57,935 nucleotides of DNA from an uncultured Clostridia bacterium. GTDB taxonomy: Bacteria; Bacillota_A; Clostridia; TANB77; CAG-508. Where the stretch lies: NCBI GenBank assembly GCA_944392525.1, contig CALXXB010000003.1:1-57935 (forward strand), given 5' to 3'. The notes beneath the pieces are model-generated. The model made no database searches and was not told the DNA's origin. It was given only the letters and a program-made list of their open reading frames with translations. The stretch's first letter is position 1. Every line of letters begins with the position of its first letter. Of this stretch, positions 6,939 through 16,662 are shown piece after piece. A program made the translations under genes and the position numbers.

Positions 6939-8330
6939 ATGAAAGATATTACAGTAAGAAATTTATATAAAGAAACAGAAAACTTTAAAGACAAAAACAT
7001 AATAATAGAAGGTTGGGTTAAAACATTAAGAGATTCTAAAACATTTGGCTTTATTGAACTAAATGATGGTACATTTTTCAAAAATGTACAAGTTGTTTTC
7101 AATGATTCTCTACCTAATTTTGAAGAAATAAGAAAATTGACACTTAGTTCTTCAATAAAAGTATCTGGAAAATTAGTTTTAACACCAGAATCTAAGCAAC
7201 CTTTCGAAATTCAAGCAACTGGAATAGAAATAGAAAGCTTAGCAGATAATACTTATCCATTACAAAAAAAGAGACATTCTTTTGAATATTTAAGAACAAT
7301 CGCACACCTTCGCCCAAGAACAAATACTTTTAATGCTGTATTTAGAGTAAGAAGTGTTTTAGCTTACGCTATACACAAATTCTTCCAAGAGCAAGATTTT
7401 GTATATGTTCACACACCTATTTTAACAGGTAGTGATGCAGAAGGTGCAGGAGAAATGTTCAATGTTAATTCATTTGACTTAAGTAATGTTCCTAAAACAG
7501 AAGATGGAAAAGTTGATTTTTCAAAAGACTTTTTTGGAAGACATGCTCACTTAACTGTTAGTGGTCAATTAAATGGAGAAACATTCGCAGAAAGCTTTTG
7601 TAATATATACACATTTGGTCCTACATTTAGAGCTGAAAATTCTAACACTGTAAAACATGCTGCTGAATTCTGGATGATAGAACCTGAAATATGTTTTGCT
7701 GACCTTGAAGATGATATGGATTTAGCTGAAGACATGATTAAATATACTTTTAAATATGTTTTAGATAACTGTCCTGAAGAAATGGAATTCTTCAATAACT
7801 TTATAGACAAAGGGCTTTTAGATAGATTAAACCATGTAATTAATTCTGATTTTGCTAGAGTAAGTTATACAGACGCTGTTAAAGAATTAGAAAAACATAA
7901 TGATGAATTTGAATATAAGGTTTCTTGGGGAGTTGATTTGCAAACAGAACATGAAAGATACTTATGTGAGAAAATTTATAAAAAGCCTGTATTTGTAAAA
8001 GACTATCCAAAAGATATTAAAGCTTTTTATATGAAACAAAATCCTGATGGAAAAACAGTTGCTGCCGCTGACTTACTAGTCCCAGGTATTGGTGAAATTA
8101 TCGGAGGTAGTCAAAGAGAAGAAGATTATGATAAATTATTAACAAGAATGAAGGAATTAGATATGCCAATTGAAAACTATGATTGGTATTTAGACTTAAG
8201 AAAATATGGAAGTTGTGTACATTCAGGATTTGGTCTAGGGTTTGAAAGAGCAATCATGTATTTAACTGGTATGCAAAACATTCGTGATGTTATACCTTTC
8301 CCTAGAACACCTAAAAATTGCGAATTTTAA
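6939..8330 (+). CDS. asnS: Asparaginyl-tRNA synthetase
   Basis: Charges tRNA-Asn with asparagine using ATP. 463 residues, usual length for bacterial AsnRS. An N-terminal OB-fold anticodon-binding domain (about residues 1-110; [20 protein letters not shown]) leads into the class II catalytic core: motif 2 around [20 protein letters not shown] and motif 3 in [15 protein letters not shown] near the C-terminus. The AsnRS-type reading rather than AspRS rests on the [13 protein letters not shown] and AEFWMIEPE segments. GGAGGGAGATT precedes the ATG. It is a single-gene unit with a consensus promoter and terminator, divergent from the G+C-rich unit. Confidence 0.96.
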   Translation: MKDITVRNLYKETENFKDKNIIIEGWVKTLRDSKTFGFIELNDGTFFKNVQVVFNDSLPNFEEIRKLTLSSSIKVSGKLVLTPESKQPFEIQATGIEIESLADNTYPLQKKRHSFEYLRTIAHLRPRTNTFNAVFRVRSVLAYAIHKFFQEQDFVYVHTPILTGSDAEGAGEMFNVNSFDLSNVPKTEDGKVDFSKDFFGRHAHLTVSGQLNGETFAESFCNIYTFGPTFRAENSNTVKHAAEFWMIEPEICFADLEDDMDLAEDMIKYTFKYVLDNCPEEMEFFNNFIDKGLLDRLNHVINSDFARVSYTDAVKELEKHNDEFEYKVSWGVDLQTEHERYLCEKIYKKPVFVKDYPKDIKAFYMKQNPDGKTVAAADLLVPGIGEIIGGSQREEDYDKLLTRMKELDMPIENYDWYLDLRKYGSCVHSGFGLGFERAIMYLTGMQNIRDVIPFPRTPKNCEF

Positions 8331-8336
8331 AAAAAG

Positions 8337-8361
8337 TCTCCAAAATTTGGAGATTTTTTTT
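8337..8361 (+). terminator. Terminator of asnS
   Basis: A TCTCCAAA/TTTGGAGA palindromic stem starts 6 bp after the asnS stop and runs into a T8 tract. Confidence 0.85.
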
Positions 8362-8370
8362 GGTAAGGTA

Positions 8371-8517
8371 TTTACAAATAATATATTATGTGTTAGTATT
8401 GAATGTGTGTGATAGGCTATTTTTGTCGTAAAGTGTAATACCTTTTACAGCAAAAGCTTTTCATGAAAACTCATTCTTTTGTTTAAAGGTAGAGATTTTG
8501 AATCTCTACCTTTTTTT
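8371..8517 (+). ncRNA. Possible small RNA between asnS and adhE
   Basis: TTTACA (8371-8376), 17 bp and TAGTAT (8394-8399) form a plausible promoter located after the asnS terminator. An RNA starting near 8406 would run about 110 nt and end at a 10-bp GGTAGAGATT/AATCTCTACC hairpin followed by seven T (8488-8517). It holds no ORF beyond seven codons. Inside, GTAAAG/CTTTTAC can pair. The terminator is also positioned to stop adhE from the other side, so the plus-strand RNA is a hypothesis resting on promoter, lack of ORF and the T tract being on the plus strand. Confidence 0.4.
8485..8517. terminator. Bidirectional terminator after adhE
   Basis: Stem GGTAGAGATT/AATCTCTACC with loop TTG. It has T7 on the plus side and only TTTAAAC on the minus side, where it follows the adhE stop by a few bases. 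It may serve both strands. Confidence 0.75.
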
Positions 8518-8519
8518 AT

Positions 8520-11120
8520 TTACTCATATTCTTTTCCATAATAGCTATCCAATAAAATTTGTTTTAATTCTGATACTAGAGGTACCCTTGGATTTGCAGT
8601 AGTACATTGGTCTTCAAAGCTTCTTTCTGCTAACATATCTACTTTTGATAAAAATTCTTGTTCATCTATTCCTGCTTCTTTAAAAGATTTTGGAATATTC
8701 ATATGTTCATTTAACTCTTTTATTTTCTCTATTAAACTATTAATTCCTTCTTCTTTTGTTTCTGCTTTTAATCCAACTTTCTTTGCTAATTCATAATATT
8801 TTTCATCTGCTATAAAATATTCATATTTAGGGAATGATACAAACTTTGTTGGTTTACTACTATTATATCTAATTACATATGGTAAAAGTATAGCATTTAT
8901 TCTACCATGTGCCATATGAAATTCTGCACCTAATTTGTGCGCCAAAGAGTGATTTATTCCTAAGAAAGCATTTGTAAATGCCATACCTGCAATTGTACTT
9001 GCATTATGCATTTTTTCTCTAGCTTCTTTATCATCTCCATTATCATATGCTCTTTCTAAATACTTAATTACTAACTCTGTTGCTTTTTCTGATAACCCAT
9101 CTGTATAGTCTGATGCCATATTAGATACATATGCTTCTATGCTATGAGTTAAAACGTCCATTCCTGTATCTGCTGTAACAGTTTTAGGAAGACTCATTAC
9201 TAAGTCTGGATCTACTATTGCAACATCTGGAGTTAATTCATAGTCAGCAAGAGGATATTTTTTATTTAATTTTTTATCTGTTATAACAGCAAATGATGTA
9301 ACCTCTGAACCAGTTCCTGATGTTGTAGGTATTGCTACCATTTTACATTTTGTTCCTAGTTTTGGGAATTTATAAGTACGTTTTCTAATATCCATAAACT
9401 TTAATTTTAATCCTTCTGGGTCGGCATCTGGATGTTCATAAAATAACCACATACCTTTTGCAGCATCTATTGGACTTCCACCACCTAAAGCTATAATTAC
9501 ATCAGGTCTAAAACGTTCCATTGCTTCTACACCTTTTTTTATTGTATCAAAAGATGGGTCTGATTCTACATCACTAAATATTTCTGAATGTACGTAATGT
9601 TCTCTTTTTCTTAAATGATATAAAATCTTATCTACATATCCTAATTTTACCATTGATTCATCTGTTACGATAAATGCTCTTTCTATATCAGGCATTTTTT
9701 CTAAATACCCTATAGAACCTGCTTCAAAATATATTTTTTCAGGTACTTTAAACCATTGCATATTAACCCTCCTCTTACTTGTTCTTTTTATATTAATAAG
9801 ATTTACTGAAGAAACATTTGCAGTTGTTGAATTTCCACCAAATGAGCCACAACCTAAAGTTAATGATGGCATATTTGTGTTATAAATATCTCCAATTGCT
9901 CCATGTGTTGAAGGTGAATTTACAATAATTCTACCCGCTTTCATTGTTTTAGAAAACTTAAGTATGGTTTCTTTATTTTCTGAATGTATAACTGCTGAAT
10001 GTCCAAGTCCTCCAAATTCTAATAATTTTTCAGATTTTTCTATTCCCTCTTCTTCATTATCTACAATATAATAAGTAAGCACAGGGCTTAATTTTTCTTT
10101 TGAAAATGGATATTCTCTTCCTATTCCTTCTTCATAAACTACTAATACTTTTGTATCTTCTGGTACTTCGAAACCTGCATCTTTTGCTATTCTATATGGT
10201 GATTGTCCAGGTACATGTGATTTTAATTTATATCCTATATCATCTCTATATTCAAACATGCTTTCTTGTAATTTTTGCTTTTCTTCTGGACTTACAAAAT
10301 AACATCCTGCTTCTCTCATTAACCTTTCAAATTCTTGATAAATATCTCTATCAACTAAAACTGCTTGTTCTGATGCACATATCATTCCATTATCAAATGC
10401 CTTTGACATTACCAAATCATTTACTGATGTTTTTAATTTAGCTGTTTTATCAATATAACAAGGAACATTTCCAGGACCTACTCCTAATGCTGGTTTTCCA
10501 CAAGAATATGCTGATTTAACCATTCCTGTTCCACCTGTCGCTAAAATTAAATTAACATCTGGATGATTCATAAGTGTTCTAGTAGCTAATATACTTGGTT
10601 CTTCAATCCATAAAATACAATCTTCTGGTGCTCCTGCTTTTACAGCTGCATCTCTTAAAATTTCAGCTGCACGTGAGCTACATTTTTGAGCTGATGGGTG
10701 AAAACCAAAAATAATTACATTTCTTGTTTTAGCAGAAATTATAGATTTAAACATTGTTGTAGAAGTTGGGTTTGTTACTGGTGTTACACCTGCTATTATT
10801 CCAACAGGTTCTGCAATTTCTACATATCCCTCTTCATCATTTTTACTAATTATCCCAACTGTTTTTTCATGTTTAATACTATGATATACATATTCTGTTG
10901 CAAACATGTTCTTTGTAATTTTATCTTCATAAATTCCTCTTCCAGTTTCTTCTACTGCCATTTTTGCAAGTTCCATATGATGTTCTAATCCTGCCATTGA
11001 CATTGCTTTGGTAATATTATCTACTGTTTCTTGGTCAAGTTTTAAGTATTCTTCTGATGCTTTTTTAGCTCTTTTAACTAAATTGTCAATCATCTCTTTT
11101 ACTTTAGTTTCTTCTTCCAT
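8520..11120 (-). CDS. adhE: Bifunctional acetaldehyde-CoA/alcohol dehydrogenase AdhE
   Basis: Reduces acetyl-CoA to acetaldehyde and then ethanol, oxidising two NADH; forms long spirosomes in the family. 866 residues, standard length. Residues 1-440 are the CoA-acylating aldehyde dehydrogenase ([20 protein letters not shown]; catalytic Cys in [12 protein letters not shown] near 245). From about residue 455 the iron-dependent alcohol dehydrogenase follows, with [13 protein letters not shown] (nucleotide), [10 protein letters not shown] and the metal-binding histidines in HSIEAYVS and [28 protein letters not shown] precedes the ATG. With pflB-pflA nearby it suggests mixed-acid/ethanol fermentation. 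I looked for a Rex operator upstream and saw no convincing one. Confidence 0.96.
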   Translation of the reverse strand: MEEETKVKEMIDNLVKRAKKASEEYLKLDQETVDNITKAMSMAGLEHHMELAKMAVEETGRGIYEDKITKNMFATEYVYHSIKHEKTVGIISKNDEEGYVEIAEPVGIIAGVTPVTNPTSTTMFKSIISAKTRNVIIFGFHPSAQKCSSRAAEILRDAAVKAGAPEDCILWIEEPSILATRTLMNHPDVNLILATGGTGMVKSAYSCGKPALGVGPGNVPCYIDKTAKLKTSVNDLVMSKAFDNGMICASEQAVLVDRDIYQEFERLMREAGCYFVSPEEKQKLQESMFEYRDDIGYKLKSHVPGQSPYRIAKDAGFEVPEDTKVLVVYEEGIGREYPFSKEKLSPVLTYYIVDNEEEGIEKSEKLLEFGGLGHSAVIHSENKETILKFSKTMKAGRIIVNSPSTHGAIGDIYNTNMPSLTLGCGSFGGNSTTANVSSVNLINIKRTSKRRVNMQWFKVPEKIYFEAGSIGYLEKMPDIERAFIVTDESMVKLGYVDKILYHLRKREHYVHSEIFSDVESDPSFDTIKKGVEAMERFRPDVIIALGGGSPIDAAKGMWLFYEHPDADPEGLKLKFMDIRKRTYKFPKLGTKCKMVAIPTTSGTGSEVTSFAVITDKKLNKKYPLADYELTPDVAIVDPDLVMSLPKTVTADTGMDVLTHSIEAYVSNMASDYTDGLSEKATELVIKYLERAYDNGDDKEAREKMHNASTIAGMAFTNAFLGINHSLAHKLGAEFHMAHGRINAILLPYVIRYNSSKPTKFVSFPKYEYFIADEKYYELAKKVGLKAETKEEGINSLIEKIKELNEHMNIPKSFKEAGIDEQEFLSKVDMLAERSFEDQCTTANPRVPLVSELKQILLDSYYGKEYE

Positions 11121-11248
11121 AAAGATATTTCCTCCTTTTTCTTTTGCTTATTTTAACCAATTTTATCCTTATAATACTTTTTACCTAAAATTTTCCTACT
11201 AATATTATACTATAAGCACCTTACTTTTTCCTTCTAAATTATAGCATT

Positions 11249-11307
11249 TTAAAAAATAAAAATACACCCTAAAATTTAATTTTTAAAATTAATTTTAGGA
11301 TGTATTT
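11249..11307 (-). terminator. Terminator of the LytM-type gene
   Basis: A long A+T-rich hairpin: minus-strand AATACATCCTAAAATTAATT pairs with its near-complement ending in GGGTGTATT, followed by TTTATTTTTT. It directly follows the stop codon at 11312 and insulates the gene from adhE. The remaining 110 bp up to adhE hold only its ribosome site and probably its promoter (a TATAAT lies on the minus strand near 11210). Confidence 0.8.
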
Positions 11308-11311
11308 ATTT

Positions 11312-12289
11312 TTACTTATATAAATAATTTTGTGGGTTTACATGTTCCCCATTTATCCTTATTTCAAAATGTAAGTGTGGTCCTGTTGAATTTCCTGTAG
11401 AACCAACTGCTGCAATTACGTCTCCTGCTTTTACTTGATTTCCTACTTTAACATACATTTTACTTGTATGTGCATACCAAGTTTCTACACCATTACCATG
11501 ATCTACTTTTACTAAGTTACCATATGAACCATTATATTTAGCAAAAGTAACTGTACCATCAGCTACAACTTTTATTGGTGTACCTGTAGTTGCTGAAATA
11601 TCTAATCCTGTATGTCTAGAACTTCTTATACTACTACTTACACCATATCTTGAAGTTATTTTTCCTGTAATTGGTGTTGTTGCAAGTTTTATACCATTTA
11701 CATCAGGCATTGCATCTATTCTTTCTTGTTCTTCTTTTTCTTCTATCACTTCTGCAACTTTCGTTTGAATTTCAGCTTTTGCAACTTCTACATCTTGTGT
11801 ATTTACTTCTTCTTCATTTTGAGTATATTTTTCTAAAATCGTTAAATTTAAATCTTCTCCACTATTATCTTCTTTAATTTGATTTACAACTTCCTCAGCC
11901 TCATCAATAGTGTCTACTTTTTCTATTTCTTCGTCATTAAGTGCTATTTCATAATATTTATAAGTAATAACTAAATTTTCTTCTAATTTGCTTGCAACCT
12001 CTTCCTCGTTTGTCTCTAAGTTCCTCTCTACAAATTTTAACTCATATTCAGGAGTCTCTATTAAATCTACAGTATCTACGTTTGCTTGTTCTTCTACACT
12101 TTGTTTAACTTGTTCAACAAAAGCATCTTTATCTTGTACATACCCAACTTCTTCCCCTGATATATTTACTTTATAGATTGGTTTGTATTTTATTAATATA
12201 ATCGCGATAATAAAACCAAATCCTATAACAGCTATGTTAAAATACTTAAAAATTTCTTTAGTGTAGTATTTTAATTTTTTGTTTAAAAT
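11312..12289 (-). CDS. Membrane-anchored M23 (LytM-type) endopeptidase, non-canonical start
   Basis: Zinc metallopeptidase predicted to cleave peptidoglycan cross-bridges. The frame is open from a TGA at 12298 to the stop but has no ATG, TTG or GTG until a GTG at 11749, which would delete the anchor. I place the start at ATT 12289-12287 (read as MLNKKLKYYTKEIF), 9 nt after GGAG; ATA at 12295 is an alternative. About 325 residues: basic head, transmembrane helix (about 17-36), a Glu-rich, partly coiled-coil region (about 40-195), then M23 with metal ligands in RHTGLDIS and HLHFE. An ATG at 12335 lies in the frame that would join this one after losing one A from an A6 run, so a frameshift is a rival explanation. 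Confidence 0.8.
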   Translation of the reverse strand: MLNKKLKYYTKEIFKYFNIAVIGFGFIIAIILIKYKPIYKVNISGEEVGYVQDKDAFVEQVKQSVEEQANVDTVDLIETPEYELKFVERNLETNEEEVASKLEENLVITYKYYEIALNDEEIEKVDTIDEAEEVVNQIKEDNSGEDLNLTILEKYTQNEEEVNTQDVEVAKAEIQTKVAEVIEEKEEQERIDAMPDVNGIKLATTPITGKITSRYGVSSSIRSSRHTGLDISATTGTPIKVVADGTVTFAKYNGSYGNLVKVDHGNGVETWYAHTSKMYVKVGNQVKAGDVIAAVGSTGNSTGPHLHFEIRINGEHVNPQNYLYK

Positions 12290-12340
12290 ATATATTCACT
12301 CTCCTTTTTGTTTTAAGCTTTTTTAACGCGACCATGTTCT

Positions 12341-12369
12341 ATTATACTATATATTCTTTCCAAAATCAA
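12341..12369 (-). promoter_or_regulatory. Promoter for the LytM-type gene
   Basis: Minus strand: TTGATT (12369-12364), 17-bp spacer, TATAAT (12346-12341). The predicted start point, about 12335, coincides with an ATG in another frame. AAAAAGGAG (12309-12301) lies farther downstream as the ribosome site. Confidence 0.75.
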
Positions 12370-12750
12370 ATTATGTATACATTTTTTAGCGCAATTTGTC
12401 AATTTTAGTAAAACTCTTCACTTTATTTTTTCTGTTTTTCCATATTTTTCTTCCATATTCTCGTTTTTTCTTCGTTTTTCTTTAATTTTCTTTCACTTGA
12501 TTTTCAAAAAAGTTCTAAAATGTAGCAATGAGAAACCTTATCTCTTTATGCAGCTATAATCAATATTTGGAATTAATTATACATATCTAATTAGCTTTTA
12601 TTCTTCACTTTATTATAGTATGTTAACTATAATTAATTTGTAAATCGTTAATAGCTTTACCTATAAGTTCTATATGGATTTTTTAGTTTCTGTAAATTTA
12701 AACCATAAAATGCTATTATGTGCCTATAAGAAAATAGGAGTGTGATAAAA
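12370..12750 (+). promoter_or_regulatory. Gene-free divergent region with inverted repeat before the XRE gene
   Basis: About 380 bp of very A+T-rich DNA without an ORF. Two items stand out: a perfect inverted repeat ATTATAGT-6-ACTATAAT at 12612-12633, a possible operator, and an extended -10 element TGCTATTAT at 12711-12719 with only a weak -35, likely the XRE promoter. ATAGGAG (12734-12740) is the XRE ribosome site. I see nothing else. Confidence 0.4.
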
Positions 12751-13092
12751 ATGGCTTTAGACTATGGCGTAATAGGTCAAAGAATAAAACAAGCAAGACT
12801 AGCAAAAAACTTAACACAAGAAGATTTAGCAGAGCAAATTGATATTTCTGTTGCTTTCTTAAGTAGAGTAGAAAGAGGAAATTCACATATCAATTTAAAA
12901 AGATTAAATCAATTATGTCGTTTATTAGACGTATCAGAAGGTTATATTTTAAATGGTGCTTCAAGCAATTCAGAAAACTACTTGACAAAAGAATTCTCAG
13001 AATTATTAAAGAGTTGTTCACCAGAAACACAAAGACTTATATATAATGTAGCAAAAGTAATTGCTGAAGATGACCCACATGAACCACTATAA
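12751..13092 (+). CDS. XRE-family helix-turn-helix regulator
   Basis: 113-residue DNA-binding protein. I use the ATG at 12751, 10 nt after ATAGGAG; a GTG at 12742 is in frame but too close to that site. Residues about 5-62 form a Cro/CI-type HTH: IGQRIKQARLAKNLTQEDLA, then ISVAFLSRVERGNSHINLKR and LLDVSEGYIL. The tail (about 65-113) is a short helical segment, KEFSELLKSCSPETQRLIYN, of the kind seen in small chromosomal XRE regulators. It stands alone with its own terminator, divergent from the LytM gene and before pflB. Target genes are unknown. Confidence 0.88.
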   Translation: MALDYGVIGQRIKQARLAKNLTQEDLAEQIDISVAFLSRVERGNSHINLKRLNQLCRLLDVSEGYILNGASSNSENYLTKEFSELLKSCSPETQRLIYNVAKVIAEDDPHEPL

Positions 13093-13116
13093 AATTAAAT
13101 AAAAAAATGATTAAAA

Positions 13117-13144
13117 AGCCAATATTTTTAATATTGGTTTTTTG
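13117..13144 (+). terminator. Terminator of the XRE gene
   Basis: CCAATATT/AATATTGG stem (13119-13137) followed by T6, 25 bp after the stop codon. Confidence 0.85.
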
Positions 13145-13210
13145 TTGTTTTTGCAACAGTTTTATTTTCTAATAAACTGTATATTATTTGTAGAAATATA
13201 TTAAAAACAA

Positions 13211-13239
13211 TTGCTTATATTTTTCTAATATGGTATTAT
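13211..13239 (+). promoter_or_regulatory. Probable promoter for pflB-pflA
   Basis: TTGCTT (13211-13216), 17 bp, TATTAT (13234-13239), about 60 bp before the pflB ATG. An overlapping TATAAT three bases later could also act as -10. Confidence 0.55.
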
Positions 13240-13300
13240 AATATATGGCAATTTGTTTATACTAATAAAATAATATAAGGAAATTTTAAGGAGGTAAAAA

Positions 13301-15538
13301 ATGGAATTTGAACAATGGAAAAATTTTAAAAAAGGTGATTGGCAATCAGAAATAAATGTTAGAGATTTTATACAACACAATTACACACCTTATGAAGGAG
13401 ATGACAGCTTCTTAGCTGGTCCAACTGAAAAAACTAAAAAACTTTGGAACGAAGTTTTAGACCTTTACAAAAAAGAACATGATGCAAAAGGTGGAGTATT
13501 AGATATAGATACAAAAACAATATCTACTATAACTGCTCATGATGCAGGTTATATTGATAAAGATTTAGAAGATATAGTAGGACTTCAAACAGATGCACCT
13601 TTAAAAAGAGCTATTATGCCATTTGGTGGAATAAGAATAGTTGAAAAAGCTTGCGCTGCTTATGATAGAAAAGTAGATGATGAAGTTGAAACTATATTCC
13701 ATAAATATAGAAAAACTCATAATGATGGAGTATTTAGTGTATATACACCTGACATTAGAGCCGCAAGAAGCTCACACTTAATTACAGGTCTTCCTGATGG
13801 ATATGGACGTGGAAGAATCATAGGAGATTACAGAAGAGTTGCTTTATATGGTGTAGATGTTTTAATCGCAGAAAAACAAGATGAATTAGATGTTTTAAAT
13901 ACAGATGAATTAACTGAAGAAATTATAAGAAGTAGAGAAGAAATTAGTGAACAAATTAAAGCATTAAATGAATTAAAAGAAATGGCTGCTAAATACGGAT
14001 TTGATATTTCAAAACCAGCATCAAACGCTAAGGAAGCAGTTCAATGGTTATATTTCGGATATTTAGGAGCTATAAAATCACAAGATGGTGCCGCAATGAG
14101 TTTAGGTAGAACTTCTACATTCTTAGATATTTATTTTGAAAGAGATTTACAAAATGGTACTCTAACAGAAGAAGAAGCACAAGAAATCATGGACCACTTT
14201 GTTATGAAATTAAGATTAGTTCGTTTCTTAAGAACACCTGAATATAATGAATTATTCAGTGGAGACCCTGTATGGGTAACAGAAAGTATTGGTGGTATGG
14301 GAGTTGACGGAAGAACTTTAGTTACTAAAAACTCTTTCAGATTACTTCATACTCTTCAAAACTTAGGACCTGCACCTGAACCAAACATGACAGTTCTATG
14401 GTCTACAAGATTACCTGAAGGATTTAAGAGATTTACAACTAACTTATCTATTAAAACATCATCTATTCAATATGAAAACGATGATTTAATGAGAATTACT
14501 TTAGGCGATGATTATGGAATAGCTTGTTGTGTTTCTCCAATGAAAATAGGTAAACAAATGCAGTTCTTTGGTGCAAGAGCTAACCTTGCTAAAACTCTAC
14601 TTTATGCAATTAATGGTGGTAGAGATGAAATGACAGGTAAACAAGTTACACCAAAATATCAACCAATTACTTCTGAATATTTAGACTATGATGAAGTTAT
14701 GGAAAAATTCAATCAAATGATGGATTATGTTGCGAAAATTTATATAAAAGCTTTAAATGCTATTCATTATATGCATGATAAATATTGCTATGAAGCTGAA
14801 GAAATGGCTTTACATGATAGAGAAATTATTCGTACAATGGCTTGTGGTATTGCAGGTTTATCAGTTGTAGCAGACTCATTATCAGCTATAAAATATGCTA
14901 AAGTAAAAGTTATTCGTGATGAAACAGGACTTGCTGTTGATTACAAAGTTGAAGGAGATTTCCCTAAATTCGGAAATGATGATGATAGAGTTGATCAAAT
15001 AGCAGTAGACATTACTAAAAACTTTATGAACAAATTAAGAAAACATCAAACTTATAGACATTCAAAACATACATTATCTATTTTAACAATTACTTCAAAC
15101 GTAGTATATGGAAAAGCTACAGGAAATACACCTGATGGAAGAAGAGCAGGAGAACCATTTGGACCTGGTGCTAACCCACTTCATGGAAGAGATACAAATG
15201 GAGCATTAGCAGTTATGAATTCTATTGCAAAACTTCCATTTGATAGTGCAGAAGATGGTATTTCTTACACATTCTCAATCACACCTGGAACATTAGGTAA
15301 GACAGACGAAGAAAAAATAGATAACTTAGTTAATATGCTTGATGGTTACTTTACACAAACAGGTCATCATATTAATGTTAATGTTTTTGACAGAAGCCTA
15401 CTTGAAGATGCTATGGAACACCCAGAAAATTACCCACAACTTACAATTCGTGTTTCTGGATATGCTGTTCACTTCACAAAACTAACAAGAGAACAACAAT
15501 TAGATGTAATCCATAGAACAATTCATGAGAGAATATAA
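13301..15538 (+). CDS. pflB: Formate C-acetyltransferase (pyruvate formate-lyase)
   Basis: Oxygen-sensitive glycyl-radical enzyme that converts pyruvate and CoA to acetyl-CoA and formate. 745 residues, family length. The adjacent active-site cysteines are in GIACCVSPM (near residue 408), and the radical glycine is Gly720 in RVSGYAVHF close to the C-terminus; both are intact. The ribosome site is AAGGAGGTAAAAA. The activase gene follows 63 bp downstream across a hairpin that may lower its expression. Product acetyl-CoA would feed the nearby adhE, though adhE is a separate unit on the other strand. Confidence 0.97.
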   Translation: MEFEQWKNFKKGDWQSEINVRDFIQHNYTPYEGDDSFLAGPTEKTKKLWNEVLDLYKKEHDAKGGVLDIDTKTISTITAHDAGYIDKDLEDIVGLQTDAPLKRAIMPFGGIRIVEKACAAYDRKVDDEVETIFHKYRKTHNDGVFSVYTPDIRAARSSHLITGLPDGYGRGRIIGDYRRVALYGVDVLIAEKQDELDVLNTDELTEEIIRSREEISEQIKALNELKEMAAKYGFDISKPASNAKEAVQWLYFGYLGAIKSQDGAAMSLGRTSTFLDIYFERDLQNGTLTEEEAQEIMDHFVMKLRLVRFLRTPEYNELFSGDPVWVTESIGGMGVDGRTLVTKNSFRLLHTLQNLGPAPEPNMTVLWSTRLPEGFKRFTTNLSIKTSSIQYENDDLMRITLGDDYGIACCVSPMKIGKQMQFFGARANLAKTLLYAINGGRDEMTGKQVTPKYQPITSEYLDYDEVMEKFNQMMDYVAKIYIKALNAIHYMHDKYCYEAEEMALHDREIIRTMACGIAGLSVVADSLSAIKYAKVKVIRDETGLAVDYKVEGDFPKFGNDDDRVDQIAVDITKNFMNKLRKHQTYRHSKHTLSILTITSNVVYGKATGNTPDGRRAGEPFGPGANPLHGRDTNGALAVMNSIAKLPFDSAEDGISYTFSITPGTLGKTDEEKIDNLVNMLDGYFTQTGHHINVNVFDRSLLEDAMEHPENYPQLTIRVSGYAVHFTKLTREQQLDVIHRTIHERI

Positions 15539-15558
15539 TTAGAACTAAAAAATAAAAT

Positions 15559-15583
15559 TAAAGGGGAATTTATTTCCCCTTTA
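15559..15583 (+). terminator. Intercistronic hairpin between pflB and pflA
   Basis: AAAGGGGAA/TTTCCCCTTT stem with a short T tract (TTTAATA). The weak T run suggests partial termination or an mRNA-processing barrier that keeps activase levels below enzyme levels. Confidence 0.6.
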
Positions 15584-15601
15584 ATACTGTAAGGAGCAAT
15601 T

Positions 15602-16339
15602 ATGAAAGAAGAAGAAAAAGATTTAAGATATTACGCAAAAGTTCACTCAATTGAATCACTTGGAACAGTTGATGGTCCAGGTATTCGCTTTGTATTATTT
15701 TTACAAGGATGTCACTTAGAATGCAAATATTGTCATAACAGAGACACTTGGGATATCAACTCTGGTAGCTATCAATCACTTGATGAAATCTTCGATAAGA
15801 TTATGAGATATAAAAATTATATCTATCCAAGAGGTGGTGTTACTATCAGTGGTGGCGAACCATTACTTCAACACAAGTTTATTTATGAACTATTTACTAA
15901 GCTAAAAAAGGAAAATATTCATACTTGCATTGATACATCAGGTATGGTTTCTCTAACTGATGATATTAAAAAATTAATAGATATAACTGATTTATTTTTA
16001 TTAGACATCAAACATATTGATGATGAAAAATGTAAAGACCTAGTTGGAAGATCAAACAAGTTAGAACTTAACTTTGCAAGATATTTAAGTGATAATAACA
16101 TTCCTATGTGGATTAGACAAGTATTAGTTCCAGGATATACAGATGACGAACAAGATTTATTGAAATTAAAAGAATTTATCAATTCTCTTAAAACTGTAGA
16201 AAGGGTAGAAATTTTACCATATCATAGTGTTGGAGAATTTAAATGGAAAAATCTTGGTTTAACTTATCCTTTAGAAGGTGTTAGACAAGCAGACAATGAT
16301 GACATAAAAAGAGCAAAAGAAATTTTAGGAATTAATTAA
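15602..16339 (+). CDS. pflA: Pyruvate formate-lyase activating enzyme (radical SAM)
   Basis: Radical SAM enzyme that uses a [4Fe-4S] cluster and S-adenosylmethionine to generate the glycyl radical on PflB. 245 residues, typical. The cluster motif CxxxCxxC is seen in GCHLECKYCHNRDTW near residues 36-46, preceded by GTVDGPGIRFVLFLQ, and the SAM-binding GGE is in VTISGGEPLLQ. AAGGAGCAATT precedes the ATG. After the stop a GATGTTTT/AAAACATC stem (16342-16372) lacks a clear T tract, so termination of this operon is not obvious. Confidence 0.96.
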   Translation: MKEEEKDLRYYAKVHSIESLGTVDGPGIRFVLFLQGCHLECKYCHNRDTWDINSGSYQSLDEIFDKIMRYKNYIYPRGGVTISGGEPLLQHKFIYELFTKLKKENIHTCIDTSGMVSLTDDIKKLIDITDLFLLDIKHIDDEKCKDLVGRSNKLELNFARYLSDNNIPMWIRQVLVPGYTDDEQDLLKLKEFINSLKTVERVEILPYHSVGEFKWKNLGLTYPLEGVRQADNDDIKRAKEILGIN

Positions 16340-16403
16340 CAGATGTTTTATGGGACTGGGTCAAAAAACATCAGAAGTATTTTATGAAAATTATTAATAA
16401 ATA

Positions 16404-16432
16404 TTGACTTTTATGTTTAAAGATATTATAAT
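16404..16432 (+). promoter_or_regulatory. Consensus promoter with no downstream plus-strand gene
   Basis: TTGACT (16404-16409), 17 bp, TATAAT (16427-16432). Nothing codes on the plus strand downstream for thousands of bases; RNA from here would run into the 3' end of the 54-residue minus-strand gene as antisense. Confidence 0.6.
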
Positions 16433-16475
16433 TAATTTGTAAGATAAATATTAAATGTTTTAAAAACATATAATA

Positions 16476-16502
16476 TAAAAAGAGTAAGGCTTAAGCCTTA
16501 CT
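16476..16502 (-). terminator. Terminator overlapping the stop codon of the 54-aa gene
   Basis: Perfect palindrome GAGTAAGGCTTAAGCCTTAC plus TC on the minus strand, then TTTTTATA. The stop codon TAA lies inside the left arm. Confidence 0.85.
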
Positions 16503-16662
16503 CATTAGATGAAGTATCAGAATTGTTGTTGATATTAGTTTTCGCAGGGCTAATATCAACTTTTTCTTTGCTTACATAGAATTGATATCCTACAACCCCA
16601 ATTATGCCTACTAATACTGCTATGCAAAGTATAACAAAACCGATACCTAGGTATTTCTCCAT
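16498..16662 (-). CDS. Small single-pass membrane protein (54 aa)
   Basis: Not recognised; shorter than usual gene-calling limits. ATG 16662-16660 follows AGAAGGAGGAAATCCT, a strong ribosome site. The protein starts MEKYLGIGFVILCIAVLVGI, has one long transmembrane helix (about residues 4-28) immediately at the N-terminus, then a polar, Asn/Ser-rich tail ending NSDTSSNE. It has a near-consensus promoter, a leader of about 126 nt with a 19-bp stem, and its own terminator, so it is certainly a designed expression unit. A promoter on the other strand points at its 3' end. Small regulatory membrane peptide is the likeliest class; a type I toxin is possible but the polar tail is atypical. Confidence 0.8.
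   Translation of the reverse strand: MEKYLGIGFVILCIAVLVGIIGVVGYQFYVSKEKVDISPAKTNINNNSDTSSNE

Noticed and set aside
10100..10988. Long plus-strand open frames opposite adhE (and similar ones opposite ndvB and membrane genes)
   Set aside because: They are rich in Leu, Phe, Tyr and Ile runs as expected from the complement of A-rich genes, lack ribosome sites and overlap a clear gene.
11121..11260. Rex operator upstream of adhE
   Set aside because: No TTGTTAA-N4-TTAACAA-like palindrome; ATTGGTTAAAAT is only a weak half-site.
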